A DNA stretch of 64,000 nt from Maridesulfovibrio sp. Its GTDB lineage: Bacteria; Desulfobacterota; Desulfovibrionia; Desulfovibrionales; Desulfovibrionaceae. Below are positions 1 through 8,347 of this stretch, piece by piece. Position numbers and translations under genes: made by a program. The notes below the pieces were generated by a model. The model saw only the letters and a program-made list of their open reading frames with translations, had not been told where the DNA came from and did no database searches. Each line of letters begins with the position of its first letter. The first letter of the stretch is position 1. The DNA lies in NCBI RefSeq assembly GCF_963667685.1, contig NZ_OY763930.1, positions 1,843,501-1,907,500 on the forward strand. The letters run 5' to 3'.

Positions 1-1188
1 TATCCTTCCGCCTCAATTGTCGTTATGGCGACAGAGGATCAGACCAAGGAAGCGGTAGATGCGGTGAAAGCCGGCGCCTTCGATTACCTAACCCATCCCA
101 TTGAAAAGGAAGAACTCGGACTGGTTATGGAGAAGGTTCGTGAATCGGATGTGCTTCAATCTGAGCTTGATTACCTTAGAGGGCAATTCTGGAATGAAGA
201 TTCACTGGAGTACGTGGATACGCGCAGTAAATCCATGCGCGATGTTTTTGCCAAAATAAGACAGGTGGCAGGAACCCGCACTACTGTATTGCTGACAGGT
301 GAAACCGGAACAGGTAAAAGCCTTATCGCCAAGTTGATTCATGCCCATAGTAACCGAAAAGATATGCCTTTCATCAGCGTCCATTGCGGTGCAATTCCTG
401 ACACGCTTGTAGAGAGCGAACTCTTCGGTCACGAGAAAGGGTCTTTTACCGGGGCCATTCGGCGCAAGCTGGGTAAATTTGAATTGGCCCATGAAGGCAC
501 CATTTTTCTGGATGAAATCGGTACTGTCAGCCAGTCTGTGCAGGTTAAGCTGCTCAACGTAATTCAGGAACGTATCATCCAGCGTGTCGGCGGGGAGAAT
601 GACATCTCTGTTGATGTACGTATTATTGCCGCGACTAATGAAGATATGGCACAACTTTGCGATGACGGTAAATTCCGCCGGGATCTTTTTTACAGGCTGA
701 ATGTTTTCCCCATCAGAATCCCCCCGTTAAGAGAGCGCCGTGAAGATATTCCCAGGCTTTCCGAAGGTTTCATAAGACAGTTTAACGGGCTGTTGAATAC
801 AGAAATCAAAGGTATCCATCCTCAAGTTTTGGACACTCTGCTGGAATATGACTGGCCTGGGAATGTGCGTGAGTTGGAGAACGTCATTGAGCGTGCCTGC
901 ATTCTGGAAACTGGCGATATTCTTCAGCCGGAAAGTTTTCCGCCTGACCTCATGGATGTTCAGGGTGAAGTTGTGACCTCTCCGGTCAAGACCAGCCTCC
1001 CGCTCAAGGAAGCCCGTCAGATAACTGTGGACAGGTTTGAGAAACAATATCTTTCCAGTCTGCTTGAGCAGTGTAATGGAGTTGTCAAAGTTACAGCGGA
1101 AAAAGCCGGAATAACGACCCGTCAGTTAAGCAAGCTGATGAATCGGCATGGTCTTAAAAGGTGCGATTTCAAAAACAAGAAACAATAA
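1..1188 (+). CDS. Sigma-54-dependent response regulator, NtrC type (5' truncated)
   Basis: The reading frame is open from base 1, so the gene starts before the window. What remains is the end of a CheY-like receiver (the conserved Lys region is visible near bases 85-110, but the phospho-acceptor Asp is outside). A complete AAA+ sigma-54 activation domain follows, with Walker A GETGTGKS, the sigma-54 contact loop as GSFTGA and Walker B FLDEIG. A C-terminal Fis-type helix-turn-helix ends near base 1160. Such proteins hydrolyse ATP to open sigma-54 promoters after phosphorylation by a partner kinase. The partner is presumably encoded upstream, out of view. A terminator-like hairpin follows about 85 bases after the stop. 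Target genes cannot be deduced here. Confidence 0.93.
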   Translation, partial: YPSASIVVMATEDQTKEAVDAVKAGAFDYLTHPIEKEELGLVMEKVRESDVLQSELDYLRGQFWNEDSLEYVDTRSKSMRDVFAKIRQVAGTRTTVLLTGETGTGKSLIAKLIHAHSNRKDMPFISVHCGAIPDTLVESELFGHEKGSFTGAIRRKLGKFELAHEGTIFLDEIGTVSQSVQVKLLNVIQERIIQRVGGENDISVDVRIIAATNEDMAQLCDDGKFRRDLFYRLNVFPIRIPPLRERREDIPRLSEGFIRQFNGLLNTEIKGIHPQVLDTLLEYDWPGNVRELENVIERACILETGDILQPESFPPDLMDVQGEVVTSPVKTSLPLKEARQITVDRFEKQYLSSLLEQCNGVVKVTAEKAGITTRQLSKLMNRHGLKRCDFKNKKQ

Positions 1189-1271
1189 TTCCGACATTAA
1201 GCATAATAGGAATTTAAAATTCTCATTATATCATAAACTACTGAAATGGCGTAAGTATATACCAAGGTGTT

Positions 1272-1313
1272 AAAGTCCAACCTGGCAATGTCCATGTTGG
1301 GCTTTGCATTTTT
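1272..1313 (+). terminator. Probable rho-independent terminator after the truncated regulator
   Basis: Arms AAAGTCCAAC and GTTGGGCTTT form a 10-bp stem with one G-U pair, followed by a short T-rich tail. It sits downstream of the regulator stop codon at 1188. Confidence 0.6.
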
Positions 1314-1454
1314 AGGCCCTTTTGAAGTTCAGTCGGAACTATTAGTTCTTATAGGTTGGTATGTCTGAGAGGTTTGTTCTTTTAAATTCAATTGGTTATG
1401 CATTTGGCACTACTTCTGCTTATGGCCTTGCATCAAAAAATGGCGCGAGGATTC

Positions 1455-1727
1455 ATGAAAAATTTATCTACATCAGAACAAGATACAAGGACCACCATCA
1501 GAGGAATGGTCCTGCCTGCACAATGGAATGACCGTTTTGAAGTGACCGGAATTCTGGTTGCTTGTCGCGATGAGCGGGAGTTGCGTGTGGAGAATTTGGA
1601 GTGTTTCCCTGCCCTAAGAACTCTTTCTCAGAAGGAAGCTGTTTTCACCGGCTTAATTCAGAAGAAAGATGGCGTGGAGTCCATTTTACTGGAAAGCTTT
1701 ACGCCTATTGAAAAGGTCGAGGAGTGA
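1455..1727 (+). CDS. Hypothetical 90-aa protein, homologous to the protein at 2386-2658
   Basis: I do not recognise a named family. The start at 1455 is chosen because GCGAGG lies just upstream; the frame also extends upstream to an ATG at 1392 with a poor ribosome site. The protein is 90 residues, with no signal peptide and no membrane segment. Its core (residues 15-85) has the pattern G-x3-P-x2-W-x-D near residues 17-26, an E-N pair at 46-47 and a Gly at 66. The same pattern, with nearly the same spacing, occurs in the 90-residue protein encoded at 2386-2658 on the other side of the acetyltransferase gene. Predicted alternating hydrophobic strands suggest a small beta-rich fold (possibly OB-like), but this is inference. 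Probably co-transcribed with the next two genes. Confidence 0.72.
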   Translation: MKNLSTSEQDTRTTIRGMVLPAQWNDRFEVTGILVACRDERELRVENLECFPALRTLSQKEAVFTGLIQKKDGVESILLESFTPIEKVEE

Positions 1728-1819
1728 CGGGAGAATCACGCCACCGGAAGCATGCAGCAACTGTCTGACGCGCTCGCCCCCCTCATGCAGTTTGAAACCA
1801 ACAACAAAGGAACAGAGAG

Positions 1820-2368
1820 ATGACTTCACAGGAAGATCCATCTGTCAAAACACAAGAGGTCGAGATCTCTTCGTGGATCACACCGGACGATGTTGAAAAA
1901 ATTTTGAACATGATTGCGGCTAGCGGTCTTTTTTCGGCTTCGGAAATAGATTCAGCAGAATCTTTGGCATGGGACTGTGCATACGGGAACGGGAGCGGAC
2001 CTGATATTTTCCTTAAAGCAACTGTAAATGAAGCAGGCAATGAAACCGTTATAGGTTTTCTCTGTTTCGGCCCGATTCCATATTGGCCGGGCAACTACGA
2101 ATTATACGCCCTTGCAGTGGAGCCCGAATACCAGCGGATGGGAATCGGTTCAGCTCTGTTGGCTGAAATGAATAAAGTGATCGCAGGTAAAGACGGTAAC
2201 AGCATTCTTCTGGAAACAAAGACTGACAGGGCTTATGAAACTGCTCGCCTTTTTTGCGAAGCAAATAATTTCAGTCCTGAACATCGTTTTATTAAACAAT
2301 TTATTCCCGAAAACGGGGGAATTGTTTATCGCTGTGACCTGAGTTCCGATGTCGATAATTTGCTTTAA
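1820..2368 (+). CDS. GNAT-family N-acetyltransferase
   Basis: A 182-residue protein of the Gcn5-related acetyltransferase superfamily, which transfers an acetyl group from acetyl-CoA to an amine. The family's motif A is clear at residues 95-115: the strand ALAVEPEYQRMGIGSALL contains the Q-x-x-G-I-G-x-A pyrophosphate-binding loop. The N-terminal 40 residues are acidic. RimI-like enzymes acetylate ribosomal proteins, and the neighbouring rimK modifies S6, but substrate cannot be read from sequence. AAAGGA precedes the ATG at 1820. It lies between two homologous 90-residue proteins and 18 bases before the second, so the three look like one transcription unit ending at the hairpin near 2700. Confidence 0.88.
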   Translation: MTSQEDPSVKTQEVEISSWITPDDVEKILNMIAASGLFSASEIDSAESLAWDCAYGNGSGPDIFLKATVNEAGNETVIGFLCFGPIPYWPGNYELYALAVEPEYQRMGIGSALLAEMNKVIAGKDGNSILLETKTDRAYETARLFCEANNFSPEHRFIKQFIPENGGIVYRCDLSSDVDNLL

Positions 2369-2385
2369 GAACTACTGAGGGAAAA

Positions 2386-2658
2386 ATGGGATCAGATATT
2401 TATCAGGATACATTGTACGGGCAGCTTGTGCCTTCAGGCTGGGACGATGATAGTGTATCCGAACTCGTGCTGCTGGTTGACGGAGAAGAAGAATTCAGTA
2501 TTGAAAATAATGAATTCAGCAAACTTCTTGCTAACTACATCGACAGATGGATAACTGTGCAGGGTGTGGTGACTGAGACTGATGATGATATCAGCGTCAA
2601 GGTTCTCAGTTATTCCCTTGAAGATGAAATGCAATTCGGAGGCGAAGATGCTTGGTAA
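2386..2658 (+). CDS. Hypothetical 90-aa acidic protein, homologous to the protein at 1455-1727
   Basis: Family not recognised. The gene begins 17 bases after the acetyltransferase stop, with GAGGGAAAA as ribosome site. The product is strongly acidic (runs of Asp/Glu at residues 19-22, 34-36 and 66-68), with no membrane segment. The pattern G12-x3-P16-x2-W19-x-D21, then E40-N41 and G60, matches the upstream 90-residue protein with a constant offset of 5-6 residues. The two are therefore probably an ancient duplication around the acetyltransferase gene. A strong hairpin begins 36 bases after the stop, closing the unit. Confidence 0.75.
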   Translation: MGSDIYQDTLYGQLVPSGWDDDSVSELVLLVDGEEEFSIENNEFSKLLANYIDRWITVQGVVTETDDDISVKVLSYSLEDEMQFGGEDAW

Positions 2659-2694
2659 GCTCCGTGTCTATCAGCACACGACATACGATTTTAT

Positions 2695-2731
2695 CCCTGA
2701 AAGAAGCCCTTCTTTCAGGGCTGCCTATTTT
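2695..2731 (+). terminator. Strong hairpin, probable terminator
   Basis: CCCTGAAAGAAG pairs perfectly with CTTCTTTCAGGG (12 bp, loop CC), followed by a short T-rich stretch. It separates the acetyltransferase unit from the rimB-like gene at 2757. Confidence 0.7.
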
Positions 2732-2756
2732 TCAAATACGACCTAAGGATTTGTAA

Positions 2757-3236
2757 ATGATAACTCACAAGCAACCTAAGATGATTATCGGGTGGCGGGA
2801 ATGGGTCTCGCTGCCCGATTTTTGCGTTCCGGGGATTAAGGCAAAAATTGACACAGGAGCTGCATCCTCGGCAATCCATGCCTTTGATATTGAGCCCTTC
2901 GATAATAATGGAATTCCATTTGTCAGGTTTAGTATTCACCCATTGCAGGGAAGGCATGATATAGTGATTCCGTGTGAGGCAAAGCTTGTTGATCGGCGCA
3001 AGGTAACAAACTCCGGCGGTAAATCACAAAACAGATATGTCGTAGAAACAACATTGAGTATAGCTGGACGTCAATGGCCCATAGAGCTTACCCTGACCAA
3101 CCGTGATCAGATGAAATTCCGTATGCTGCTGGGCAGATCAGCAATGAGTGGGAGGATTCTTGCCGACCCGCAACTTTCATATCAGGCAGGAAAATACAGT
3201 TCATCAACCTTTTATCAAACTCTTATGAAAAAATGA
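2757..3236 (+). CDS. RimB-like retropepsin-fold peptidase (ATP-dependent zinc protease family)
   Basis: A 159-residue protein of the RimB/RloA-type family, often annotated as ATP-dependent zinc protease and predicted to adopt a retropepsin fold. The signature is I-D-T-G-A at residues 31-35 in the context [15 protein letters not shown], with Asp32 the putative catalytic aspartate. Proteins of this family neighbour rimK in many bacteria. In Pseudomonas, RimB acts on the poly-glutamate tail that RimK adds to S6. Here the stop overlaps the rimK start (3233-3236, ATGA), implying translational coupling. No signal peptide, so cytoplasmic. The assignment rests on the DTGA motif, size and neighbour. 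Confidence 0.85.
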   Translation: MITHKQPKMIIGWREWVSLPDFCVPGIKAKIDTGAASSAIHAFDIEPFDNNGIPFVRFSIHPLQGRHDIVIPCEAKLVDRRKVTNSGGKSQNRYVVETTLSIAGRQWPIELTLTNRDQMKFRMLLGRSAMSGRILADPQLSYQAGKYSSSTFYQTLMKK

Positions 3237-4138
3237 AAATAGCAATTCTTTCTCGAAAAGCGTCCCTATACTCTACCAATAGCTTAGTGGAGGCATGCAA
3301 GGCGGCAGGACATGACGTCTGTGTAATCAACCCCTTGCGCTGCTACATGAACATAGCTCCCCATAATCCGACTATTCACTATAAAGGTCAGGATTTGTCA
3401 GGAGTTGATGCCGTTATCCCGCGTATCGGAGCTTCCATTACCTTTTATGGTACAGCTGTTGTTCGCCAGTTTGAAATGATGGGGATATACTGCCTAAACG
3501 AATCAGTTGCTATTACACGCTCGCGTGACAAGCTGCGCTCCATGCAGCTCCTTTCCAGAAAGGGAATTGGACTTCCGGTAACCGGTTTTGCAAATTCCAC
3601 CAAATTTACTGATGACCTGATTGAGATGGTCGGAGGTGCTCCACTGGTGGTCAAGCTTTTGGAAGGAACGCAGGGTATCGGTGTTGTGCTGGCTGAAAAT
3701 AATCAGGCCGCCAAAAGTGTTATCGAAGCTTTTCAGGGTGTTAAGGCCGATATCCTGGTTCAGGAATACATTAAGGATGCCAAGGGCCGTGATATCCGTT
3801 GTCTGGTCATTGGCGGCAAGGTTGTGGCATCCATGCAGCGTCAGGCTCCAGCCGGAGAATTTCGTTCCAATCTGCACCGGGGTGGTTCAGCTTCCACTAT
3901 TAAGATTACGCCTGAAGAGCGTTCAACTGCGGTCAGGGCTGCCAAAATTATGGGCCTGAACGTCTGCGGCGTAGACCTGCTCAGGACCAATCACGGTCCG
4001 GTTGTTATGGAAGTCAACTCCTCGCCCGGACTTGAAGGTATTGAAACCGTTACCGGAAAAGATATTTCCGGTAAGATTATAGAATTTATAGAGAAAAACG
4101 CTAAATCGGGTAACAATAAGACCCGTGGGAAGGGATAG
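3233..4138 (+). CDS. rimK: Ribosomal protein S6--L-glutamate ligase RimK
   Basis: A 301-residue ATP-grasp ligase closely resembling E. coli RimK over its full length. Shared blocks include the N-terminal MKIAILSR, the block NESVAI near residue 89, a DKLRSMQLL helix, [27 protein letters not shown] and the C-terminal [13 protein letters not shown] metal/ATP site. RimK adds glutamates to the C-terminus of ribosomal protein S6, tuning translation. It overlaps rimB upstream and ends only 2 bases before potA, so it should be co-transcribed with polyamine uptake genes. E. coli also keeps rimK beside the potFGHI polyamine genes, so this pairing recurs in distant bacteria. Confidence 0.97.
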   Translation: MKIAILSRKASLYSTNSLVEACKAAGHDVCVINPLRCYMNIAPHNPTIHYKGQDLSGVDAVIPRIGASITFYGTAVVRQFEMMGIYCLNESVAITRSRDKLRSMQLLSRKGIGLPVTGFANSTKFTDDLIEMVGGAPLVVKLLEGTQGIGVVLAENNQAAKSVIEAFQGVKADILVQEYIKDAKGRDIRCLVIGGKVVASMQRQAPAGEFRSNLHRGGSASTIKITPEERSTAVRAAKIMGLNVCGVDLLRTNHGPVVMEVNSSPGLEGIETVTGKDISGKIIEFIEKNAKSGNNKTRGKG

Positions 4139-4140
4139 AA

Positions 4141-5259
4141 ATGGCAGATAAGGTCATCGAATTATCCGAAGTTTCAAAATCATATGATGGGGACATTGCC
4201 GTGGAACGGCTGTCCCTTTCTGTTGAGGATGGTGAATTCCTGACCCTGCTGGGACCTTCTGGTTGTGGCAAGACCACGATGCTGCGTCTTCTGGGCGGTT
4301 TTGAAGAGTGCGACAGCGGCGAGATTCTTCTCGACGGTAAGCCGATGACCGGAGTTGAACCGGAAAAGCGCCCGGTTAACACTGTATTCCAGAGCTATGC
4401 CCTGTTTCCGCATATGAGTGTTTACGATAATGTTTCTTTCGGCCTGAAGATAGCGGGATTGAAAGCAGCAGATATTGAGCATGAAGTGGCAAAAGCCCTA
4501 AAATTGGTTCGTCTGGAAAATATGGGCCGGCGGATGCCCGGAGAACTTTCCGGTGGCCAGCAACAGCGTATAGCCATTGCCAGAGCCATTGTAAATAAAC
4601 CCCGGGTGTTGCTTCTGGACGAACCCATGTCCGCCCTTGATTATCGCTTGCGCAAGGAAATGCAGAAGGAACTCAAGGAACTACAGAGAACCCTCGGCAT
4701 CACTTTCATACTTGTTACCCACGATCAGGAAGAAGCTTTCACTATGTCTGACCGGGTTGTGGTCATGAACAAGGGCTGTATTGAACAGATAGGTACTCCC
4801 CGTGAAATTTACGAAGACCCTGCCAATCTGTATGTAGCACGCTTTGTCGGTGAGATTAACGTGCTTGACGGAGTGATCACCGGGAAACGGGAAAACAGCT
4901 TCAACGCAGAAGTTGAGGGTGTAGCGGTCAGCGTCAAATCACAACGGGAATTTTCCGTGGGAGATAAGATTCATGTTCTGCTCAGGCCGGAAGATTTCCG
5001 GGTTGAAGTCATGCATGAAGTTAATGATGACCCTGAGCTGGCTGAAAAGTTTGCCAAAGCACTGCTCAAAGGCAGTGTGGAGCATACCTATTACAAAGGT
5101 GCCACCTATGATTTGGACATCACTCTTGATGATGGGAAAAAAATTCTTGTTTCAGAGTTTTTTGATGAAGACGCTGAGACCCTTTATTTCCACCCCGGAG
5201 ACCGTGTAGCCGTCGGTTGGTTTGAAGGTTGGGAGGTGGTTCTGCACCATGAAGGATAG
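4141..5259 (+). CDS. potA: Spermidine/putrescine ABC transporter ATP-binding protein PotA
   Basis: A 372-residue ABC ATPase with Walker A GPSGCGKT (38-45), Q-loop near 84, signature LSGGQQQR (136-143), Walker B LLLDEP (157-162) and a C-terminal TOBE-type regulatory region (about 240-372). These features fit the PotA/MalK subclass. It powers polyamine import across the inner membrane with PotB, PotC and PotD, encoded directly downstream. It starts 2 bases after rimK, and its last codons overlap the potB start at 5249. The gene set ABCD in this order is typical of polyamine importers. Confidence 0.95.
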   Translation: MADKVIELSEVSKSYDGDIAVERLSLSVEDGEFLTLLGPSGCGKTTMLRLLGGFEECDSGEILLDGKPMTGVEPEKRPVNTVFQSYALFPHMSVYDNVSFGLKIAGLKAADIEHEVAKALKLVRLENMGRRMPGELSGGQQQRIAIARAIVNKPRVLLLDEPMSALDYRLRKEMQKELKELQRTLGITFILVTHDQEEAFTMSDRVVVMNKGCIEQIGTPREIYEDPANLYVARFVGEINVLDGVITGKRENSFNAEVEGVAVSVKSQREFSVGDKIHVLLRPEDFRVEVMHEVNDDPELAEKFAKALLKGSVEHTYYKGATYDLDITLDDGKKILVSEFFDEDAETLYFHPGDRVAVGWFEGWEVVLHHEG

Positions 5260-6103
5260 ACGCTTGTTTAAACGTTTTATCATTGGGGGCGTTCTGGGAT
5301 GGATCACCCTGTTCGGGATTATTCCAACCATTATGCTGCTGGGCGTAAGCTTTATGCGCCGCCATGCCGACAACCTGATCGATCCGACGTTTTCACTGGA
5401 AAGCTATTTCAGGCTTTTTGAGCCGGCACTGGGAACCATGCTGATGCAGTCCCTGTTTATGGCAGGAACGGCAACATTTCTCTGCCTGCTTATCGGCTAT
5501 CCTTTTGCCTACATAGCGGCTCGTGCAAGCAAGGAAAATTCACGGCTGATGCTTATGATGGTCATGATCCCGTTCTGGACCAACACTCTGATCAGGACAT
5601 ACGCAATGGTTGCAGTTCTCAAGGCTGACGGAATTCTGAATAAGACTCTTATGTTCCTCGGCCTGATCGATGCGCCTGTAAAAATCATGTATACCCACTC
5701 TGCGGTATTCATCGGACTGGTATATACTCTGCTGCCGTTTATGATTCTGCCTCTTTACGCCGCTATAGAGAAACTAGATCATCGTCTGCTTGAATCAGCA
5801 AGAGATCTTGGAGCTGGTAAATGGCTGACATTCAGCAAAATCACCATTCCGTTGACCATGCCCGGTATTGTCTCCGGTTGCATGCTGGTGTTCCTTCCCG
5901 CGCTTGGCATGTTTTATATTCCCGATGTCCTCGGTGGAGCGCGGACAATGCTGCTGGGTAACTATATTCGTGACCAGTTTCTTACTGCACGTGACCTGCC
6001 CATGGGATCCGCGGCATCAATTGCCATGACCCTGATGATGGGGCTTATGTTGGGACTGTATTACCGCAGCATTCGTCGCTCCGGCAGGAGGTTGAAATTG
6101 TGA
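5249..6103 (+). CDS. potB: Spermidine/putrescine ABC transporter permease PotB
   Basis: The start at 5249 is preferred because GGGAGGTGG lies 8-16 bases upstream and the ATG overlaps the potA stop. This gives 284 residues with about six membrane helices, the first at residues 10-30. The permease EAA loop is visible at about residues 178-200 (ESARDLGAGKWLTFSKITIP), where the ATPase docks. The gene overlaps potC by four bases (GTGA at 6100-6103). It forms the heterodimeric channel with PotC. Confidence 0.94.
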   Translation: MKDRRLFKRFIIGGVLGWITLFGIIPTIMLLGVSFMRRHADNLIDPTFSLESYFRLFEPALGTMLMQSLFMAGTATFLCLLIGYPFAYIAARASKENSRLMLMMVMIPFWTNTLIRTYAMVAVLKADGILNKTLMFLGLIDAPVKIMYTHSAVFIGLVYTLLPFMILPLYAAIEKLDHRLLESARDLGAGKWLTFSKITIPLTMPGIVSGCMLVFLPALGMFYIPDVLGGARTMLLGNYIRDQFLTARDLPMGSAASIAMTLMMGLMLGLYYRSIRRSGRRLKL

Positions 6104-6870
6104 ATAAGATATTCAAATCTCTGTATGTCGGGCTGGTGTATGTTTTTTTGTATCTTCCTCTGGCGGTCATGGCGGTATATTCTTTCAATGCCTCTAAATA
6201 TTCACTTTCGTGGAAAGGGTTTACCTTTAAATGGTATGGAAAGCTGCTTGCCAATACTACTTTGATTGATGCCGCGCTCCGGTCTTTGACCATCGCGGTG
6301 ATTTCAGCTTCAATCGCCTGTCTGATTGGAACACTTGCGGCCTTTATGCTTCACCAATACCGCTTTAAAGGACGCAGGGCGGTTTTCGGCAGCATATTTG
6401 TAATGATGATGTCCCCGGATATTGTCATTGGTATTTCTCTGCTTGTATTGTTTATGGCAGCAGGTATCACGCTCGGGTTCTGGACTCTGCTTATGGGACA
6501 TGTGACACTTTGTGTTCCGTTTGTTACCGCCACAGTCTATTCGCGATTCAAGGGGTTTGACAGAACGGTAGTAGAGGCGGCCCGAGATCTGGGGGCCAGT
6601 GAATATCAGGTTTTCAAAAAGATTGTTGTCCCCATGGCTATGCCCGGGCTTATGGCCGGATGGCTGCTTAGCTTCACTCTTTCGCTGGACGACGTAATCA
6701 TCAGTTTTTTTACCACAGGGCCGACTTATGAAGTGCTGCCACTGAGGATATATTCCATGGTCCGTTTAGGAATAAAACCTGACGTCAATGCACTCAGTGT
6801 TGTGATGATCGGGATAACCGTGGTCGCTGTAGTTCTTTCTCGGCGGCTTCTTAAGGAGAGAAGATTATGA
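6100..6870 (+). CDS. potC: Spermidine/putrescine ABC transporter permease PotC
   Basis: A 256-residue inner-membrane permease that starts with GTG overlapping the potB stop (GTGA). Six hydrophobic segments are visible, and the EAA loop EAARDLGASEYQVFKKIVVP lies at about residues 156-175. The N-terminal segment KIFKSLYVGLVYVFLYLPLAVMAVYSFN is split here only for description and is typical of PotC. Its stop overlaps the potD start as ATGA at 6867. Paired with PotB as the transport channel. Confidence 0.94.
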   Translation: MNKIFKSLYVGLVYVFLYLPLAVMAVYSFNASKYSLSWKGFTFKWYGKLLANTTLIDAALRSLTIAVISASIACLIGTLAAFMLHQYRFKGRRAVFGSIFVMMMSPDIVIGISLLVLFMAAGITLGFWTLLMGHVTLCVPFVTATVYSRFKGFDRTVVEAARDLGASEYQVFKKIVVPMAMPGLMAGWLLSFTLSLDDVIISFFTTGPTYEVLPLRIYSMVRLGIKPDVNALSVVMIGITVVAVVLSRRLLKERRL

Positions 6871-7895
6871 AAAAAACTTTGCTGGCTTTCGCCATAGTCC
6901 TTTTTTGTTGCACACAGGCCATTGCCGCCAGTGGTGAGCTCTATCTCTATATCTGGTCTGAATATATTCCGGATGAAGTAGTGGAGAATTTCACCAAGGA
7001 AACCGGGATCAAAGTTCACATATCCAACTACGACAGTAACGAAGCCATGTATACCAAGGTCAAACTGGCTGGGCAGGGCTACGACCTCATAGTTCCTTCC
7101 TCTGATTACGTAAGCCTGATGCGTCGTCAGGGACTGCTGCTGCCGTTGGACAAAAGTAAGCTGAGTAATTTTGAGTACCTCGCGCCCAAGTTCACCAACC
7201 AGTCATTTGATCCGGACAATATTTACTCTATCCCGTACATGTGGGGGTCGACATCTATTGTTGTGAATACCGCCATGGTAGGGGAAGATACCGTTACATC
7301 AATTGCAGATCTCTGGAAGCCGGAACTCAAGGGTAAATTGCTGTTGCCCAACGAACCGCGTGAGGTATTTGCCCTTGCATTGAAGCTGCTGGGGTATCCT
7401 GTAAATGAAACCAACCCTGCGCACATTGAAGAGGCTTACCAGAAGTTGAAAACCCTGATGCCCAGTGTCCGCGTTTTTGATTCCGATTCTCCCAAACAGG
7501 CTTTGCTTGCAGGAGAAGTTGCGGTTGGAGTTGTCTTTAACGGTGAGGCCTTTATAGCCAATCAGGAAAATCCCGACATCAAATATGTGTATCCTCCGGA
7601 AGGGTTCAATCTCTGGGTGGATTCCCTGTGCATTCCAAAGGGTGCAAAAAACATCGAAGAAGCACATGCCTTCCTCGACTATCTGCTGCGTCCTGATGTA
7701 GCCACCATCATTTCTACGGAGATGGGTTACTCCACTCCCAATGAACCGGCTATGAAACTTCTCCCGAAACAAGTGCGAAATAACCCCATTGTCTATCCTT
7801 CCAAGGAAGTAATCGACCGGGGTGAATTTCAGGATTACCTTGGCGAGTCCATGAAGCTCTATGACGAATACTGGGTGAAGCTGAAAACCAACTAA
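6867..7895 (+). CDS. potD: Periplasmic spermidine/putrescine-binding protein PotD
   Basis: A 342-residue substrate-binding protein. Residues 1-21 form a signal peptide (Lys-rich start, hydrophobic core, AIAA cleavage region). The mature protein begins with strands typical of PotD/PotF (LYLYIWSEYIP). Polyamine-binding residues of the family include acidic and aromatic side chains; the aromatic and acidic residues around YDSNEAMYTKV and MWGSTS fit that pattern. It is the last gene of the rimB-rimK-potABCD unit and is followed by a strong terminator 23 bases downstream. It could bind putrescine, spermidine or both. Confidence 0.94.
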   Translation: MKKTLLAFAIVLFCCTQAIAASGELYLYIWSEYIPDEVVENFTKETGIKVHISNYDSNEAMYTKVKLAGQGYDLIVPSSDYVSLMRRQGLLLPLDKSKLSNFEYLAPKFTNQSFDPDNIYSIPYMWGSTSIVVNTAMVGEDTVTSIADLWKPELKGKLLLPNEPREVFALALKLLGYPVNETNPAHIEEAYQKLKTLMPSVRVFDSDSPKQALLAGEVAVGVVFNGEAFIANQENPDIKYVYPPEGFNLWVDSLCIPKGAKNIEEAHAFLDYLLRPDVATIISTEMGYSTPNEPAMKLLPKQVRNNPIVYPSKEVIDRGEFQDYLGESMKLYDEYWVKLKTN

Positions 7896-7917
7896 TTACT
7901 TTTCCCTTAACTTCCTG

Positions 7918-7957
7918 ACACCGCCGTCATTTTCCGGCAATGGCGGCGGTGTTTTAT
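7918..7957 (+). terminator. Rho-independent terminator after potD
   Basis: A 14-bp stem, ACACCGCCGTCATT with AATGGCGGCGGTGT (one G-U pair), loop of 7, followed by TTTTAT. It closes the pot operon. Confidence 0.88.
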
Positions 7958-8347
7958 GTAACATCCTGAACATTAATTTTCCTTCCCAGGCCTTTAATCC
8001 ACACCCCAGATATTTCCGCACGTACTTCCAATGTATTTCCTGTTTTATACGCAAACAGGCAGTGCATAATGCATTTCCATTCGTGTTCCTTGCGAAGAGG
8101 GAAACTCAGATCCATATTTTTAGCCGCTTTTGATAAAGCTGAATAAAATTTGATAATGTCCGCTGTGTTAGCGATTATCAGCTATCCTTGGTTTTAGACT
8201 GTACTTTGCATTTTGTTATATACTGCATGTTATTGATTGAGTAATATTGTCTCTGCCTTTTATTGTAGGCTGATGCGGACACGATAACTTTTTTAGCTTT
8301 GAGCTGATTCTTAGATTCCATAATATTACGAAAAAAGAAGGCTGATT
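7958..8347. other. Upstream region of the NRPS operon, no gene seen
   Basis: This 390-base stretch has no convincing coding frame. The last 200 bases are AT-rich and presumably hold the NRPS promoter, but no clear -35/-10 or sigma-54 element stands out. A 7-bp inverted repeat (TGTCCGC at 8157, GCGGACA at 8275) is far apart and may be chance. The NRPS ribosome site AGAAGG lies 8 bases before its ATG. Confidence 0.5.

Noticed and set aside
1725-1819. Readthrough or selenocysteine at the TGA ending the first 90-residue protein, because the frame stays open for 30 codons to the next start
   Set aside because: The homologous protein at 2386 ends at the same length, there is no SECIS-like stem after the TGA, and 30 open codons are not unusual.
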